Of a stretch of DNA of 64,000 nt, positions 19,927 through 27,374 are shown one piece after another. Below the pieces are notes generated by a model, which ran no database searches, was not told the origin of the DNA, and worked only from the letters and a program-made list of their open reading frames with translations. This DNA is from Prionace glauca (Eukaryota > Chordata > Chondrichthyes > Carcharhiniformes > Carcharhinidae): NCBI GenBank assembly GCA_037974335.1, contig CM075743.1, positions 7,637,449-7,701,448 of the forward strand, written 5' to 3'. Numbering within the stretch: the first letter of the stretch is position 1; every line of letters starts with the position of its first letter. Position numbers and translations under genes: made by a program.

Positions 19927-22309
19927 ACAGGCAGGTAGTAGGCTGGAATGGAGGCAAAATGGCTTCCTCAGTTTGTTGGTGGTGTTGATTATATCCCAAA
20001 GCGGAATATAAACAACGAGGACTCCGCATCAGTCCTGTAAATATTTCATTACTTAAAAACATCCTCTAAAATAAATCAGTCAGATCTGTAGTTCGAATCA
20101 TGCAATGGTTTCACTGATAAGTTGTACGATTCTGCATACTTAACCCATAAGGGGTTGAAATTCTCCCGTAAATCAATGATTATCAGGCTGTGTTGCTCAG
20201 TTTATACACATGGTGATATGCCTGTACAATCTCCAAAGACAGGAATTTCTCACATGGTCAGATTTTGTCACCACATCACCCGGTTGTTAAAATCTCAACA
20301 TCATTAAAGTCAGTTAAAAACTATAAATTCTGGAAACATTTTTGACTGCTCATAGAGTCTCTACACTGCAGAAGGAGGACATTCAGCCCATCAAGCCTGC
20401 ACTGACCACAATCCCACCCAAGCCCAATTCCTGTAACCCCACATATTTACCTTGTTAATCCCCTGATACTAGGGTTAATATTGTATGGCCAATCAACATA
20501 ACAAGCACAACTTTTGACTGTAGGAGGAAACCGGAGCACCCGGAGGAAACCCACACAGCCACGGGGAGAATGTCTAAACTCCTCACAGACAGTGACCCAA
20601 GGCTGGAATTGAACCAGTGACCATGATGCTGTGAGGTAGCACTACGCCACCGTGCTGCCCTTTAGGTTTAAAAACTTTGCCTTACTTTGCTTTGGCATTT
20701 GTGGAAGTCACAGGGAACATGGCATTCAATAGATTCCAAAACAAATGATTACAACATAGTATCTTACTCACTCTCAATATTCTCACCCATTTTACAAATA
20801 CATTGAGGTTAAGAAAATTACTGCATTTGGACACTAACTCATTGATATCACTCAACTGATTTACAAAGTAAAATTTTACGACTAACCAGAATGATGAACT
20901 GAACAAGTCAGTCTACTTATAGAGGTTCGGTGAGCTCAAGGTATAAAGTCCCATTATTACAACTTCAGAAAAATAATACAAAGAACAACCCAGCACGGGA
21001 AACAGGCCCTTCGGCCCAACGAGCCCGCGCCGCCACATCACCCCACACCTATTCTACCCTGCACATAGAACCAGCATAGAACTCTACAGTGCAGAAACAG
21101 GCCCTTCGGCCCATCGAGTCTGCACCGAACACAATCCCACCCAGACCCTATCCCCATATCCCTACACATTTTACCTGCTAATCCCTCTAATCTACACATC
21201 CCAGGACACTAAGGGGCAATTTTAGCATAGCCAATGAACCTAACCCGCACATCTTTGGACTGTGGGAGGAAACTGGAGCACCTGGAGAAAACCCACGCAG
21301 ACACGAGGAGAATGTGCAAACTCCACACAGGCAGTGACCCGAGCCGGGAATCGAACCCAGGACCCTGGAGCTGTGAAGCAGCAGTGCTAACCACTGTGCT
21401 ACCGTGCCACCCTCGGCAGCACAGTGGTAGTCTTGTCTGATGATAAAATTCTCTCCATCCAGGCTTGAACTCCTAGATTCACACCAATCAAAACTAAAGG
21501 AAATGATTGTTCGTTTAGAGTTTGTTAAAATGAGATTGAGCTGTATTATTTATTGTGTGAAATAGGAGATATTTTTAAAAAAAATACTTTTCCCTAAAGG
21601 CTGATCTCGAAAAATAACAAAACTTTGCAAAGCAGAACTGACTCAATGTCACAAGGTTTTCATTTCCAGCTAGACTAACACAACTATGTATTTCTACTGC
21701 GTTCAACAACCCAAAGGAGAACATAGAATCATAGAATTATACAGCGCAGAAGAGACCTCTCGGCCCATCGAGTCCACACCGACACATTGGAAACACCTGA
21801 ACTCCCAGCTAATCTCAACTGTCAGCACTTGGCCCAAAACCCTGGATATTATGATGTGTAAAAAGTCTGACAACACCAGGTTTATGATGTGCCAAGTGCT
21901 TATCCAGGCACTTTTTAAAGGATATGAAGGCAAACCAGCTCTACCACCCTCCCAGGCAGCACATTCCAGACCATCACCACTCTCTGGGTATAGAAGCTTT
22001 TCCTCACATTTCTCCCTAAACCTCCTGCCCCTCACCTTGAACCTATGTCCCCTTGTGACTGACCCTTCAACTAAGGTGAACAGTTGCTTCATATCCACTC
22101 TGTCAACGACTCTTACAATCTTGTACACCTCGATTGGGTCACCTCCCCCCCCCTGCTTCTCTGCTCCACCGAAAACAGCCCAAGCCTACCTAATCTCCCT
22201 TCACAATTTAAATCTTCCAGCCCAGGTGGCAGCTCCAGTGCAATCACATCCTTTCAAATACTTTCTTACCTGATAGGAAAGCAATGGACAGGAGAAGGAT
22301 AGAACCCAT
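1273..22309 (-). CDS. Gene 1: CD300/pIgR-like inhibitory receptor, six coding exons
   Basis: Predicted 253-residue type I membrane protein, joined from 22270-22309, 14783-15118, 14306-14342, 8982-9082, 3419-3474 and 1273-1464. Every junction is GT-AG and phases match (1,1,2,1,0); the summed length of 762 bases is a whole number of codons ending in TAA. Order: signal peptide (1-17), V-type Ig domain (18-125) with C37, C51, C59 and C105, short stalk (126-138), membrane helix (139-162), basic anchor (RKIRKHK), and a tail of about 85 residues. Tyrosine motifs are VTYATV (Y201, ITIM), YDNV (Y219, YxN) and TEYSTV (Y246, ITSM-like). KYWC-type and YWCG motifs plus the extra cysteine pair are hallmarks of the CD300/pIgR group. 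Known relatives act on leukocytes and recruit SHP phosphatases; that role is inferred here, and the ligand is unknown. Orthology to a named mammalian CD300 gene is not claimed. Confidence 0.85.
1600..1809 (-). mobile_element. Foldback retroposon copy 1
   Basis: Hairpin arms (CACAACACCAGGTTAAAGTC and its complement near 1650-1690 and 1765-1800), with the extension ATGATGTGGAGATGCC at the left. Flanked by the direct repeat CTATAATAAAT (1589-1599 and 1810-1820). Confidence 0.8.
1850..2060. repeat. Diffuse GGGATTTTCTGG-type repeat with C-runs
   Basis: Contains GTGGGATTTTCTGGTCCCGC and CAATGGGATCCCCCCC, phrases that recur loosely near 14475-14600, 35765-35815 and 46660-46770. It looks like an old dispersed repeat; the family is not recognised. 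Confidence 0.3.
2130..2602 (+). mobile_element. LINE-A 3' end fragment
   Basis: Open for about 150 codons: YEDSLNRLGLYSLEFRRMRG, then RTRGLRIKGSKFKT, and near the end AVDAGTVNKFKEEL. This is the C-terminal reverse-transcriptase region of a CR1/L2-like LINE, followed by the non-coding end TGGCGGAGCGGACTCGACAGG. An S1 head follows directly. Confidence 0.75.
2603..2965 (+). mobile_element. S1 SINE, tail a
   Basis: Head GGTGGCACAGTGGTTAGCAC followed by a middle block (TCCTCCCACAGTCCAAAGAT) and tail GGCCTGTTTCTGCACTGTAA. Carries a G13 run near 2829. Confidence 0.85.
3419..3474 (-). CDS. Gene 1 exon 5: juxtamembrane tail
   Basis: A 56-base exon between TTTTCTAG|AC (3475/3474) and CTGTG|GTAAGG (3419/3418). 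It enters in phase 1, completing D172, and leaves in phase 0, encoding NGEKEATIENSVPKSNSV (173-190). It joins the membrane exon to the ITIM exon without a frame change, which is the main support for both. It is acidic and serine-rich with no tyrosine. Confidence 0.78.
3797..4073 (-). mobile_element. S1 SINE, tail a
   Basis: Reversed copy from ATAGAATCCCTACAGTGCAG to ACCACTGTGTCACCGTGCC; the middle block is shortened. It lies in gene 1 intron 4, upstream of exon 5 in transcription order. Confidence 0.85.
4074..5160. other. Gene 1 intron 4 sequence, no gene seen
   Basis: Pyrimidine-rich stretches (4145-4330) and short direct repeats of GGTTGGCACT near 4359-4380. No frame with exon-like borders was recognised. 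Confidence 0.5.
5161..5500 (+). mobile_element. S1 SINE, tail a
   Basis: Complete-looking copy from GGCAGCATGGTGGCACAGTC to TAGAATTTCTATGATTCTAT, with short TTCTAT repeats at the 3' end. Confidence 0.87.
5501..5925. other. Intron 4 sequence of gene 1
   Basis: AT-rich unique-looking sequence; no exon or repeat recognised. Confidence 0.4.
5927..6247 (-). mobile_element. S1 SINE, tail a
   Basis: Reversed copy from CATAGAATCCATACAGTGCA to CATCGTGCCACCC. Confidence 0.87.
6425..6575 (+). mobile_element. LINE-A 3' terminal fragment
   Basis: Only the last 150 bp: GGAGTTATGGGGAAAAGGCA through GGGCCAAGTGGCCTAATTCT. Confidence 0.6.
6576..7001. other. Intron 4 sequence of gene 1
   Basis: No recognised exon or repeat. 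Open stretches here lack splice borders in a receptor-like frame. Confidence 0.4.
7002..7317 (-). mobile_element. S1 SINE, tail a, diverged
   Basis: Reversed copy, CAGAGAACCTATGGTGTAGA to CCACTGTACCACCATGC. More diverged than its neighbours in the middle block. Confidence 0.8.
7318..7954. other. Intron 4 sequence of gene 1
   Basis: AT-rich, no recognised exon, RNA gene or repeat. Confidence 0.4.
7955..8850 (+). mobile_element. LINE-A fragment interrupted by an S1 SINE
   Basis: The left part encodes GMLAFTARGLMYKSREVLLQ and then LRPHLDYW. After the insert, 8379-8850 continues through decayed coding sequence into AGATCAGCTATGATCTGATT and the 3' end. The insert is a 5'-truncated S1. Confidence 0.75.
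8142..8378 (+). mobile_element. S1 SINE, 5'-truncated, tail a, inside LINE-A
   Basis: Starts within the middle block (TTTCTCCCTGTATCTGCGTG) and ends GGGTTTCTATGATTCTGAG. The tRNA head is missing. Confidence 0.8.
8982..9082 (-). CDS. Gene 1 exon 4: transmembrane segment
   Basis: Acceptor ACTGTCCAG|A (9083/9082), donor CATGAAG|GTAAAC (8982/8981), 101 bases, phase 2 in and phase 1 out. It encodes a 24-residue leucine/valine/glycine-rich helix beginning LFLTLGLIFG, with no charged residue, followed by the basic stop-transfer stretch RKIRKHKH. A neutral helix is expected for a receptor that signals through its own tail rather than through an adaptor. Confidence 0.87.
9222..9310 (-). mobile_element. 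S2 3' end fragment
   Basis: GTGGTTGGCTACGCCAACAT then TTATTGCCCAGTCCCAATTG is the reversed S2/LINE-D terminal sequence. It lies just upstream of gene 1 exon 4 in transcription order. Confidence 0.55.
9311..9708. other. Intron 3 sequence of gene 1
   Basis: No recognised exon or repeat; AT-rich toward the right. Confidence 0.4.
9709..10050 (+). mobile_element. S1 SINE, tail a, near-consensus copy
   Basis: Reference copy for S1. The tRNA-like head GGGCGGCACGGTAGCACAGT has a box A-like segment near 9719-9734 and box B GGTTCGATTCC at 9763-9773. A conserved middle follows (GTGTGGAGTTTGCACATTCT, then CTCCGGTTTCCTCCCACAGT), and the tail GCACTGTAGGGTTCTATGGTTC follows a CGATGAGCCGAAGGGCC block. The tRNA head plus LINE-like tail marks a pol III SINE; the HE1/V-SINE assignment is from memory of elasmobranch SINEs. 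Confidence 0.9.
10203..10474 (-). mobile_element. S1 SINE, tail b
   Basis: Reversed copy starting at tail b (AAGTTTATTTATTAATGTCC), then the block TTCATTAACACTGCAATGAA and the reversed head up to ACCACTGTGCCATC. Confidence 0.87.
10653..10963 (+). mobile_element. S1 SINE, tail a
   Basis: GGCAGCACGGTGGCAAAGTG to GAACTGTAGGGATTCTATT. Box B is altered (GGTTCGATTTT). Confidence 0.85.
11104..11262 (-). mobile_element. S1 SINE, tail a, head missing
   Basis: Reversed tail and middle only, ending at CATGGCCAATCAACCTAACC. Confidence 0.75.
11263..11824. other. Intron 3 sequence of gene 1
   Basis: Unique-looking, AT-rich, no exon recognised. Confidence 0.4.
11825..12499 (+). mobile_element. S1 SINE, tail a, expanded by an internal tandem array
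   Basis: Head GGTGGCACGGTGGCACAATG, middle block, then seven extra copies of a 52-bp piece of its own body, then tail GGCCTCCTACTGCACTATAG. At about 675 bp it is roughly twice the usual length. Confidence 0.85.
11996..12370 (+). repeat. 52-bp minisatellite within a SINE, about 7.2 units
   Basis: Seven full units of exactly 52 bp from 11996 to 12359, each spanning the GATGTGTAGGTT segment, GGCCATGCTAAATTGTCCCT and TAATGTCCCAA, plus a partial eighth. Later units share variants (AATGTGTAGG, GGTAGATTAGCC), showing stepwise duplication. Confidence 0.92.
12500..12889. other. Intron 3 sequence of gene 1
   Basis: Short resemblance to reversed retroposon text near 12545-12660; otherwise nothing recognised. 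Confidence 0.35.
12890..13465 (+). mobile_element. LINE-D 3' fragment
   Basis: Decayed coding-like text (TTCACCACCTTAAACATTCA, CCACCTACAAGATGCC, ACCACCTAGAAGGTCAAGAG, CGCCGTTCCTTCATTGTCAC) and the end GGCAGTTAGGCATGGGCAAC. The last 70 bp matches the 3' end of S2, making this the likely LINE partner. It is interrupted by a poly-C run (13355-13390). Confidence 0.5.
13466..14050. other. Intron 3 sequence of gene 1
   Basis: No exon or clear repeat. Contains a loose CCCTCCCC-rich stretch near 13750-13775 and near 13985-14005. Confidence 0.35.
14055..14212 (+). mobile_element. LINE-D/S2 3' end fragment
   Basis: CACTGTGGGTGTACCTACAC through CAAGGGCAATTAGCGATGGG and an A-rich end. It lies less than 100 bp from the donor side of gene 1 exon 3. 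Confidence 0.6.
14306..14342 (-). CDS. Gene 1 exon 3: short stalk
   Basis: A 37-base exon between acceptor TTTTGAATAG|CT (14343/14342) and donor CTAAG|GTAAGT (14306/14305), entering in phase 1 and leaving in phase 2. It encodes PKAFAKDKERL between two split codons (A126, R138). It was found by asking for the phase change needed between the V exon (phase 1 out) and the membrane exon (phase 2 in). Gene 2 has a 49-base exon with the same phases at the same place. The stalk is very short and highly charged. Confidence 0.8.
14783..15118 (-). CDS. Gene 1 exon 2: CD300/pIgR-type V domain
   Basis: The acceptor CTTACAG|TT lies at 15119/15118 and the donor CAAG|GTAGGG at 14783/14782, phase 1 to phase 1, 336 bases. 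Key residues are C37 (FKCEF), KYWC ending at C51, the second-bridge cysteine C59, DGRI (74-77), then ITQNDKGWYWCG with C105. C37-C105 is the canonical Ig bridge, and C51-C59 matches the additional bridge typical of CD300 and pIgR V domains. The region after C105 is not a rearranging J segment, so this is a fixed V-type domain. The domain shares motifs and length with the gene 2 V exon, so the two are paralogues. Confidence 0.93.
15353..15635 (-). mobile_element. S1 SINE, tail a
   Basis: Reversed copy, CATAAAATCCCCACAGTCCA to ACCACTGTGCCACGCAC, in gene 1 intron 1 about 235 bp from the V-exon acceptor. Confidence 0.85.
15636..16074. other. Intron 1 sequence of gene 1
   Basis: No exon or clear repeat recognised. 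Confidence 0.4.
16075..16140 (-). mobile_element. S1 tail-b stub
   Basis: AAAGTTTATTTATTAGTGTC fused to a short middle piece; most of the SINE is missing. Confidence 0.55.
16140..16860 (-). mobile_element. LINE-A internal fragment
   Basis: The minus strand encodes RLGEWAKKCQMEYNAEKCEV, then MHFGRWDG and RELGVLVQDSLKVN, the segment after the YxDD box of CR1/L2-like reverse transcriptases. The right part (16500-16850) is decayed upstream sequence. Confidence 0.65.
16862..16992 (+). mobile_element. S1 SINE, 5'-truncated, tail b
   Basis: CTAAATCCTCCCTCAGTGCA to the tail CTAATAAATAAAAATAAACT. Confidence 0.8.
17040..17580. other. Intron 1 sequence of gene 1, open on both strands but unassigned
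   Basis: A stretch of about 370 bp (17138-17512) is open on both strands, which is characteristic of biased base composition rather than a gene. No domain is recognised. Confidence 0.35.
17580..18015 (+). mobile_element. LINE-A 3' coding fragment
   Basis: Encodes ILERVQRRFTRMLPGM and, in another frame, LGLFSLERRRLRGDLIEVYK, then FFTQRVVGMWNALPSKVVEA. Reverse-transcriptase C-terminus of the subfamily also seen reversed at 54505-55010. Confidence 0.82.
18220..18530 (+). mobile_element. S1-related SINE, tail c
   Basis: Altered head (CAGCTCAGAGGCTATCTCTG), the usual middle (CTCCGGTTTCCTCCCACATC), then a tail GGGCCTGTTTCCCGTGCTGT with TTGTTCTTTGTTC. Confidence 0.75.
18738..19070 (+). mobile_element. 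S1 SINE, tail a
   Basis: GGGGCGGCATGGTGGCACAG to GCACTGCAGGGATTCTATAC; the middle is shortened. Confidence 0.85.
19215..19505 (+). mobile_element. S1 SINE, tail b
   Basis: Head with GGTTCAATTCC box B and tail GACTCTAATAAATAAACTTT. Confidence 0.85.
19506..20345. other. Intron 1 sequence of gene 1
   Basis: Holds a G-rich patch (19734-19762) and the CA microsatellite listed separately; no exon recognised. Confidence 0.4.
19880..19923. repeat. C-run joined to a CA microsatellite
   Basis: About 14 C residues followed by about 14 CA units. Confidence 0.95.
20350..20660 (-). mobile_element. S1 SINE, tail a
   Basis: Reversed, CATAGAGTCTCTACACTGCA to CGCCACCGTGCTGCCC. Confidence 0.85.
20975..21060 (-). 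mobile_element. Tail-c fragment
   Basis: AAAGAACAACCCAGCACGGG then AAACAGGCCCTTCGGCCCAA is the reversed tail-c end only. Confidence 0.65.
21064..21415 (-). mobile_element. S1 SINE, tail a, well preserved
   Basis: Reversed, CATAGAACTCTACAGTGCAG to TGTGCTACCGTGCCACCCT. Very close to the copy at 9709-10050, so both are likely young. Confidence 0.9.
21724..22258 (-). mobile_element. LINE-A 3' end fragment abutting gene 1 exon 1
   Basis: Starts ATAGAATCATAGAATTATAC and runs back through the coding text GSVTRGHRFKVRGRRFREKC (minus strand). It ends about 10 bp from the exon 1 splice donor at 22269. Confidence 0.75.
22270..22309 (-). CDS. Gene 1 exon 1: signal peptide
   Basis: ATG at 22309-22307 opens MGSILLLSIAFLS and the exon ends TCAG|GTAAG at 22270/22269, phase 1. 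The split codon gives V14, and exon 2 adds TYA, so cleavage is likely after A17. Forty coding bases ending in phase 1 is exactly what gene 2 exon 1 shows. I chose this ATG because it is the only one in frame with a hydrophobic core directly before a good donor. A LINE-A piece ends within about 10-20 bp of the donor. Confidence 0.8.
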
Positions 22310-22393
22310 TATTTCAACGTTTTACAACTCCACTTTGCGGACACAGATCTTTACTTCAGTGATCCTGTTTCTGCACTGCACCATCTAACCAGT

Positions 22394-22410
22394 CATTTCC
22401 TTCCCTTTCG
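22394..22410 (-). promoter_or_regulatory. Putative ETS/PU.1-type site upstream of gene 1
   Basis: On the minus strand AAAGGGAAGGAAATGA lies about 85-100 bp upstream of the gene 1 ATG. Purine-rich GGAA tandems are typical of PU.1/ETS sites in myeloid promoters. This is a motif match only. Confidence 0.25.
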
Positions 22411-23285
22411 CTCCTGTGAGATCACAACTACAGCAAAAGCTGAGAATAGAAAGGACAGTTTTCGGTTGTGACACCCTCAGACCTTACAGCATGTCTAGTT
22501 TGAATAAATAAGTACCACTGCATTCATGGTACAACACTCTGCCGCTATATAAAAGTCTAATTGTTCGCTTAGTGTTGTTTGAAGAATTGGATCAACTGTT
22601 TAATTGTTGGGAACAGAATGACTGCTGCAAGCAGTGTTAAAACTGTACAGCTTTTGCAATCTCTATTAAATCATTTAAATTCTGTACATAAGATGTGCTT
22701 TGTGATCCAGTTCATTTGCTTCTCGCCATTTTCCTGCTTGGGATAATTTGTCCAAATTCCGATTGGGCACAATTTCGATACTCTTGTCGGAGTTTTCAGA
22801 AAACAAGATCCCATGTACTGCGACTCAGTTGTTGTGTCTTCACATTGGAGTCAGAAAGCTCTAGTCCCAGTCTAGGATTTGAACACAGAAAGCGAGGCTG
22901 ACACTCCCATGCAGCATTGTGGGATATGCTGCTTTTTTCTTGAGACGTGTGCAACAAGAGGTCCCACGCTGCCCCCCAAGATGGACGTAAAAGATCTCAA
23001 CACATTGTTTCAAGGAAGAGGAAAGGAGTTATTCCTGGTGTCCTGAATAATGTTGATCCCTTAAAATCAACATTGATCATTAGGCTGAAGATAGAGCAAT
23101 GGAGGTTTCGTGAGATTGCGCCAGTTTATTAGCTCATCTTATCCAAAGCCAGACAAATCAAGCCAGCAGATGGAGGGCAGTTTGGGCAGTTTTTATTGGA
23201 TCACTTTGAAACCACAGAGAGGGTGCCCGCATCTTAACATATCTTCCCTCTCCCTACCAGGCTGTCGCTCTCTCTCTCAAAAATA
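22411..23285. other. Upstream region of gene 1
   Basis: No exon recognised. A plus-strand TATATAAAAG (22546-22555) points away from gene 1. The minus strand contains GGAA motifs closer to the gene. Confidence 0.35.
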
Positions 23286-23287
23286 GA

Positions 23288-23400
23288 AAATGCTGGAAAA
23301 CCTCAGCCGGTCTGATAACACCTGGGGAGCTGTCAGACCTGTTGAGATGTTCCAGCATTTTCTGTTTTTGTTTCGGATTCCAGCATTCGCGGTATTTTAC
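23288..23400 (+). mobile_element. Second foldback family, copy 1
   Basis: Arms AAAATGCTGGAAAACCTCAG and its near complement CCAGCATTTTCTGTTTTTG, then a one-sided extension GATTCCAGCATTCGCGGTAT. The loop is short. Confidence 0.7.
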
Positions 23401-23654
23401 CTTTATGTCACTCTCTCACTGCTGAAGGGGCTCCTATTGGCCTTCCAGTGTAGAGAACCCACCCATTTGCCCTCCTTAATTGGTCAGTGAGAGCTGTCCC
23501 TGGCCACAAAATGGCCTTCCACGCAACACTTTGCTTGGGGTGGGGTTTGGATCTGGAAATGGTTCCAATGTCCAAGCTCCAACAAATTTCTTACTCCATT
23601 GGGTCAGAAAATCTGCAAACCTCTCTTAATCCTTGAAAAGTATACTGATTTTTA

Positions 23655-23915
23655 AAATTTTATCTATGTGATGTGGGCATCCCTGGCAAGGCAAGGCATT
23701 CCTAAATGCCCTTGAACTCAATAACTTGCTGGACCTTCTCAGAGGGCGTTTATAAGTCAACTACATTGCTGTGAATCTGGAGTCACATGGTGGTCTGACC
23801 AGGTAAGGATGGCAGATTTCCTTCCCTAATAGGCAAGAGTGAAATAAGTGGTTTTTTTTTGACAATTGATAATAGTTTCATCTTTGACATTACTGAGACC
23901 AGGGCTGGAAGTTCC
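23655..23915 (-). mobile_element. S2 SINE, 3' half
   Basis: Reversed S2 text: GATGTGGGCATCCCTGGCAA, TGGAGTCACATGGTGGTCTG, GGCAGATTTCCTTCCCTAAT. Confidence 0.65.
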
Positions 23916-24364
23916 TGACCCCTGCTGGGTGGGCAGCCCTCGGGATTCAACGTTAAGTTCAACAGCTTTAAACTGTGACCTTTCTGTTCCACCTTAACCT
24001 TTTTATAAATGTCCCTTACATTTTTTGTTCCTATGCAAAGCCCTTCCCTACCCCATCCACCACTGGGTCAACTGTCACTTGTTCTTAGGTTTTGTAACAT
24101 TGATGCTGCAATCTCTCCCAGCCCCATTAGCCACAGCTGTTCCACCACTTCTTATGCAGTATCATACCCAACACATTTGCATCCGGTTATTTATAGTGTT
24201 GGGTTATATATTCTCATGACTAGACGATTTATAAAAGGACAGAAAATGGAGTCCTGGAATCAATTGGGAATCATTTGCAAAGACTCTGTAGACAGAGTCA
24301 ATGGATGGGAGGTTGGTTAACGTGAAGGATTGGGCTACATTCATGCTTTTTGTTGTTCTTTGCA

Positions 24365-25212
24365 GTCTTGGGTGAGCAGGAGCCATACCAAGCTGTGATA
24401 CAACCAGAAAGAATGCTTTTTATTGTTCATCTATAAAGTTAGTGAAAGTTGTAACTGGCATGCCAAATTTCCTTAGTCTTCTGAGAAAGTAGAGGCATTG
24501 GTGGGCTTTCCTAACTATAGTGTTGGCATTTGGGGACCAGGACAGGTTGTTGGTGATTTGGACACCTTGAAGCTCTCGACCATTTCTATTTCATCCCTGT
24601 TGATATAGACAGGGGCATGTTCTCCATTATGCTTCCTGAAGTCAATGCCAATCTCCTTCGTTTTGTTGACATTGAGGAGAAGATTCTTGTTGCTGTTCTT
24701 CTGTGAAGAAGAAATCTCTGCACCAGTTCACTAGATTCTTTATCTCATTCCTGTATTCTCTCATCATTGTTTGAGATCCGACCCACTATGGTGGTGTTGT
24801 CATGGGTGTATAAACAATACAGTAAGGGGCTGAGAACACAACCTCATGGGGCACTGGCATTGAGGATGATGGTGGAGGAGGTGTCGTTGCCTATCCTTAC
24901 TGATTGTGGTCTATGGATTAAGAAGTTCAGGGTCCAGTCACAGAGGGAGGAGCTATGGCCTAAGCCATGGAGTTTGGAGGTGAGTTACATAGGAATAATC
25001 GTATTGAAGGCTGAGCTGTAGTCAATAAATAGGAAACTGACAGAGTTGTCTTTGTTATCTAAGCATTCCAGGGTTGAGTGCAGGGCCAAGGAAATGGTGT
25101 CTGCTGTGTACTCGTTGCAGTTGTAGACAAACTGTTGTGGGTTCAAGCTATCTGGGAGGCTGGAATTGATTCGTGCCATGACTAACCTTTCGAAGTACTC
25201 CATAATTTTGAA
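24365..25212 (-). mobile_element. LINE-B reverse-transcriptase fragment
   Basis: The minus strand encodes ERLVMARINSSLPDSLNPQQ, then LFIDYSSAFNTIIP (the RT box with FIDYSSAF) and, downstream, broken text with NKTKEIGIDFRKHNG. This is a fish Rex1/CR1-type non-LTR element, decayed by several stops and frame changes. Confidence 0.75.
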
Positions 25213-25214
25213 TG

Positions 25215-25535
25215 GTTTGGATAATGGAATCCACGTTTGCCAACGATACTGAGCTCAGTGGGAATGTTAGCTGTGAGGAGGATAAAAGCGTCTACAAAGA
25301 GATATTGACAGACCAGGTGAGTGGGTAGGATGGTAGCAAATGGTGGATAATGTGAGGAAATGTGAAGTTATCCTTTTTGGTAAGAAGAATAGAAAAATGT
25401 ATATTTTTTGACTAACGACAAAGTATTAAATGTTGGTGTTCAGTGAGACTTGGCTGTCCTTGTACATGAAACGCAGAAAATTGTTCAGACATACATTCAG
25501 CAAGCACGAGGAAAGTTAGTAGGTTTTACTTGCGC
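25215..25535 (+). mobile_element. LINE-A internal fragment
   Basis: Plus-strand decayed RT text: GGATAATGTGAGGAAATGTG and, further on, CTTGGCTGTCCTTGTACATG, the VRKCEV...LAVLVHETQK region. Confidence 0.55.
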
Positions 25536-25577
25536 TGTGAGGCAGCAGTGTAACTACTGAGCCACTGTGGCACCCTT
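25536..25577 (-). mobile_element. S1 head stub
   Basis: Only GTGAGGCAGCAGTGTAACTA to GCCACTGTGGCACCC remains. Confidence 0.55.
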
Positions 25578-25852
25578 AAACAACAGGAATAGTTCGGAGC
25601 AAAGGAAATATTGACCAAGGTCATGGACTTAAGGCAAAGCAGAGTGTTAATGATGCCAATAAGGCATGAAGGTGGTTAATAGTGACAAAAGGAGATTGTG
25701 TTAATAGGAGTGTCTGAACAGGCAGGGAGAGGTGACCACGTGAGGAATAGTGTTGTTGTTCATAATTTTGCTGTGCAACCTGGTAATTGTGTGGCCTGAC
25801 AAACTCAGATAGTTTCTCCACCTGCGATGACTTCATTGAAGAAACAGGCAAT

Positions 25853-26113
25853 AAGTTTTAAGTTTATTTACCTGCGCCACAAGACAGCTTGCATTAACAC
25901 TGGAATGAAGTTGCTGTGAAAATCTCCTGGTTGCCATATTCGGGCACCTGTCCGGGTACACTGAGGGAGAATTTTGCATGGCCGATGCACTTTCCAGACT
26001 GTGGGAGGAAACCCATGCTGACATGGGGAGAATGTGTAGACTCTGCACAGATAGTGACCCACGCCAAGAATCGAATCTGGGTCCCTGGCACTGTGAAATA
26101 GCAGTGCCACCAA
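25853..26113 (-). mobile_element. S1 SINE, tail b
   Basis: Reversed, AAGTTTTAAGTTTATTTACC to AATAGCAGTGCCACCAAT. Confidence 0.82.
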
Positions 26114-26560
26114 TAAAGAAATGGAAATAAGTTAAAATAAATTATGCAACTGACCATTTCCACAAATCACTTAAAGCACTTTTTTTTTACAAGCAATAAT
26201 CAGATATAAATTTATTGAGAAGCAATTAACTCTATAATAAGAGGCGAATAGATATTAGGCAGAATAATGCAATTGATTTTGAGGACAATGTTACAATATC
26301 AACAGTTACAGAGGACAAAAAAAATCAGTTCATTCTCCTGAAGCAACTCCCAAGTGCGCACATATCCGGCAGAGCGTCTTATCCACTTGGAGTGTACACT
26401 GATAGTGTACATATCGTGCAAGCACACTATTTTTCTGATGGTTACTTTAAATAATTGAGGGATTGTGCCTGAATTCCCAGTGAGGCTTTCCCAGTTGCAG
26501 AAGCTTGCTGGCAAAGCACAAAATCAGAAAATGTTGTCAGACATGCATTCTGCGAAATTC
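26114..26560. other. Intergenic, no gene seen
   Basis: AT-rich sequence between gene 2 and gene 1; no exon or repeat recognised. Confidence 0.4.
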
Positions 26561-26561
26561 A

Positions 26562-26886
26562 TAGCATCACAGAATTCCTACAATGCAGAAGGAGGCCATT
26601 CAGTCCAGCAAATCTGTACCGACCACAATCCCATCCAGGGCCCTGTTCCCGTAACCCCTCAGATTTGCCCTGCTAATACCCCTGACACTAGGGTTAATTT
26701 ATCATGGCCAATCCACCTAACCAGCACATCTTTCATCTGTGGGAGGAAACCGGAGCGCATGGAGAAAACCCACACAGAGATGGGGAGAACATGCAAACTC
26801 CACGCGGACAGTGACCTGAGGCCAGACTTGAACCCAGGTCCCTGGCGCTGCAAGGCAGCAGTGCTAACCACTGTGCCACCCATGCC
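26562..26886 (-). mobile_element. S1 SINE, tail a
   Basis: Reversed, CATAGCATCACAGAATTCCT to ACTGTGCCACCCATGCC. Confidence 0.86.
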
Positions 26887-27374
26887 ATTCACCTAAGTGT
26901 CCACCGTAACCTCGATGGAACACTGGGGCAAATGCTGCAAAGATATCGCTGGAGATCAGGACAGTTTCCATCCATAATATACATTGAAAGCACCAACACA
27001 TCAAATGGTTAGAAGGCAATTTGATTGTCAGCACCATGGGCTGCTGAATCACTGCTTTGTCAAATTTATTTGCTGTTCATTGGCAAACATCCATTGGGTA
27101 ATAGCTAGCTACAGCTACCAGTGTCGTGGCTCCAGTTTTAATTTATCAGTCTAGAAACCTGGATGTGAAACCTAACACTTTAAGTCAGTAATTGGAACAG
27201 AAATGTGGGACCGCGGTCCAGGTATTACAGCAATGACTCATCACTCACACAGGAGTTTCCACCATTGAAAAGCTGCAATGAGAAGCCTGCCATAAAAATT
27301 GTGTAGATTCAAATGTTTTTTTCCCCACATTCTCCATTCCGGCCATGGTTGGAATTGTTCAGCCCTCCTCTCTC
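26887..27374. other. Intergenic, no gene seen
   Basis: No exon or repeat recognised. Confidence 0.4.

Noticed and set aside
22546-22555. TATATAAAAG as a promoter of gene 1
   Set aside because: It is on the plus strand, pointing away from the minus-strand gene. A short plus-strand frame after it has no recognisable feature.
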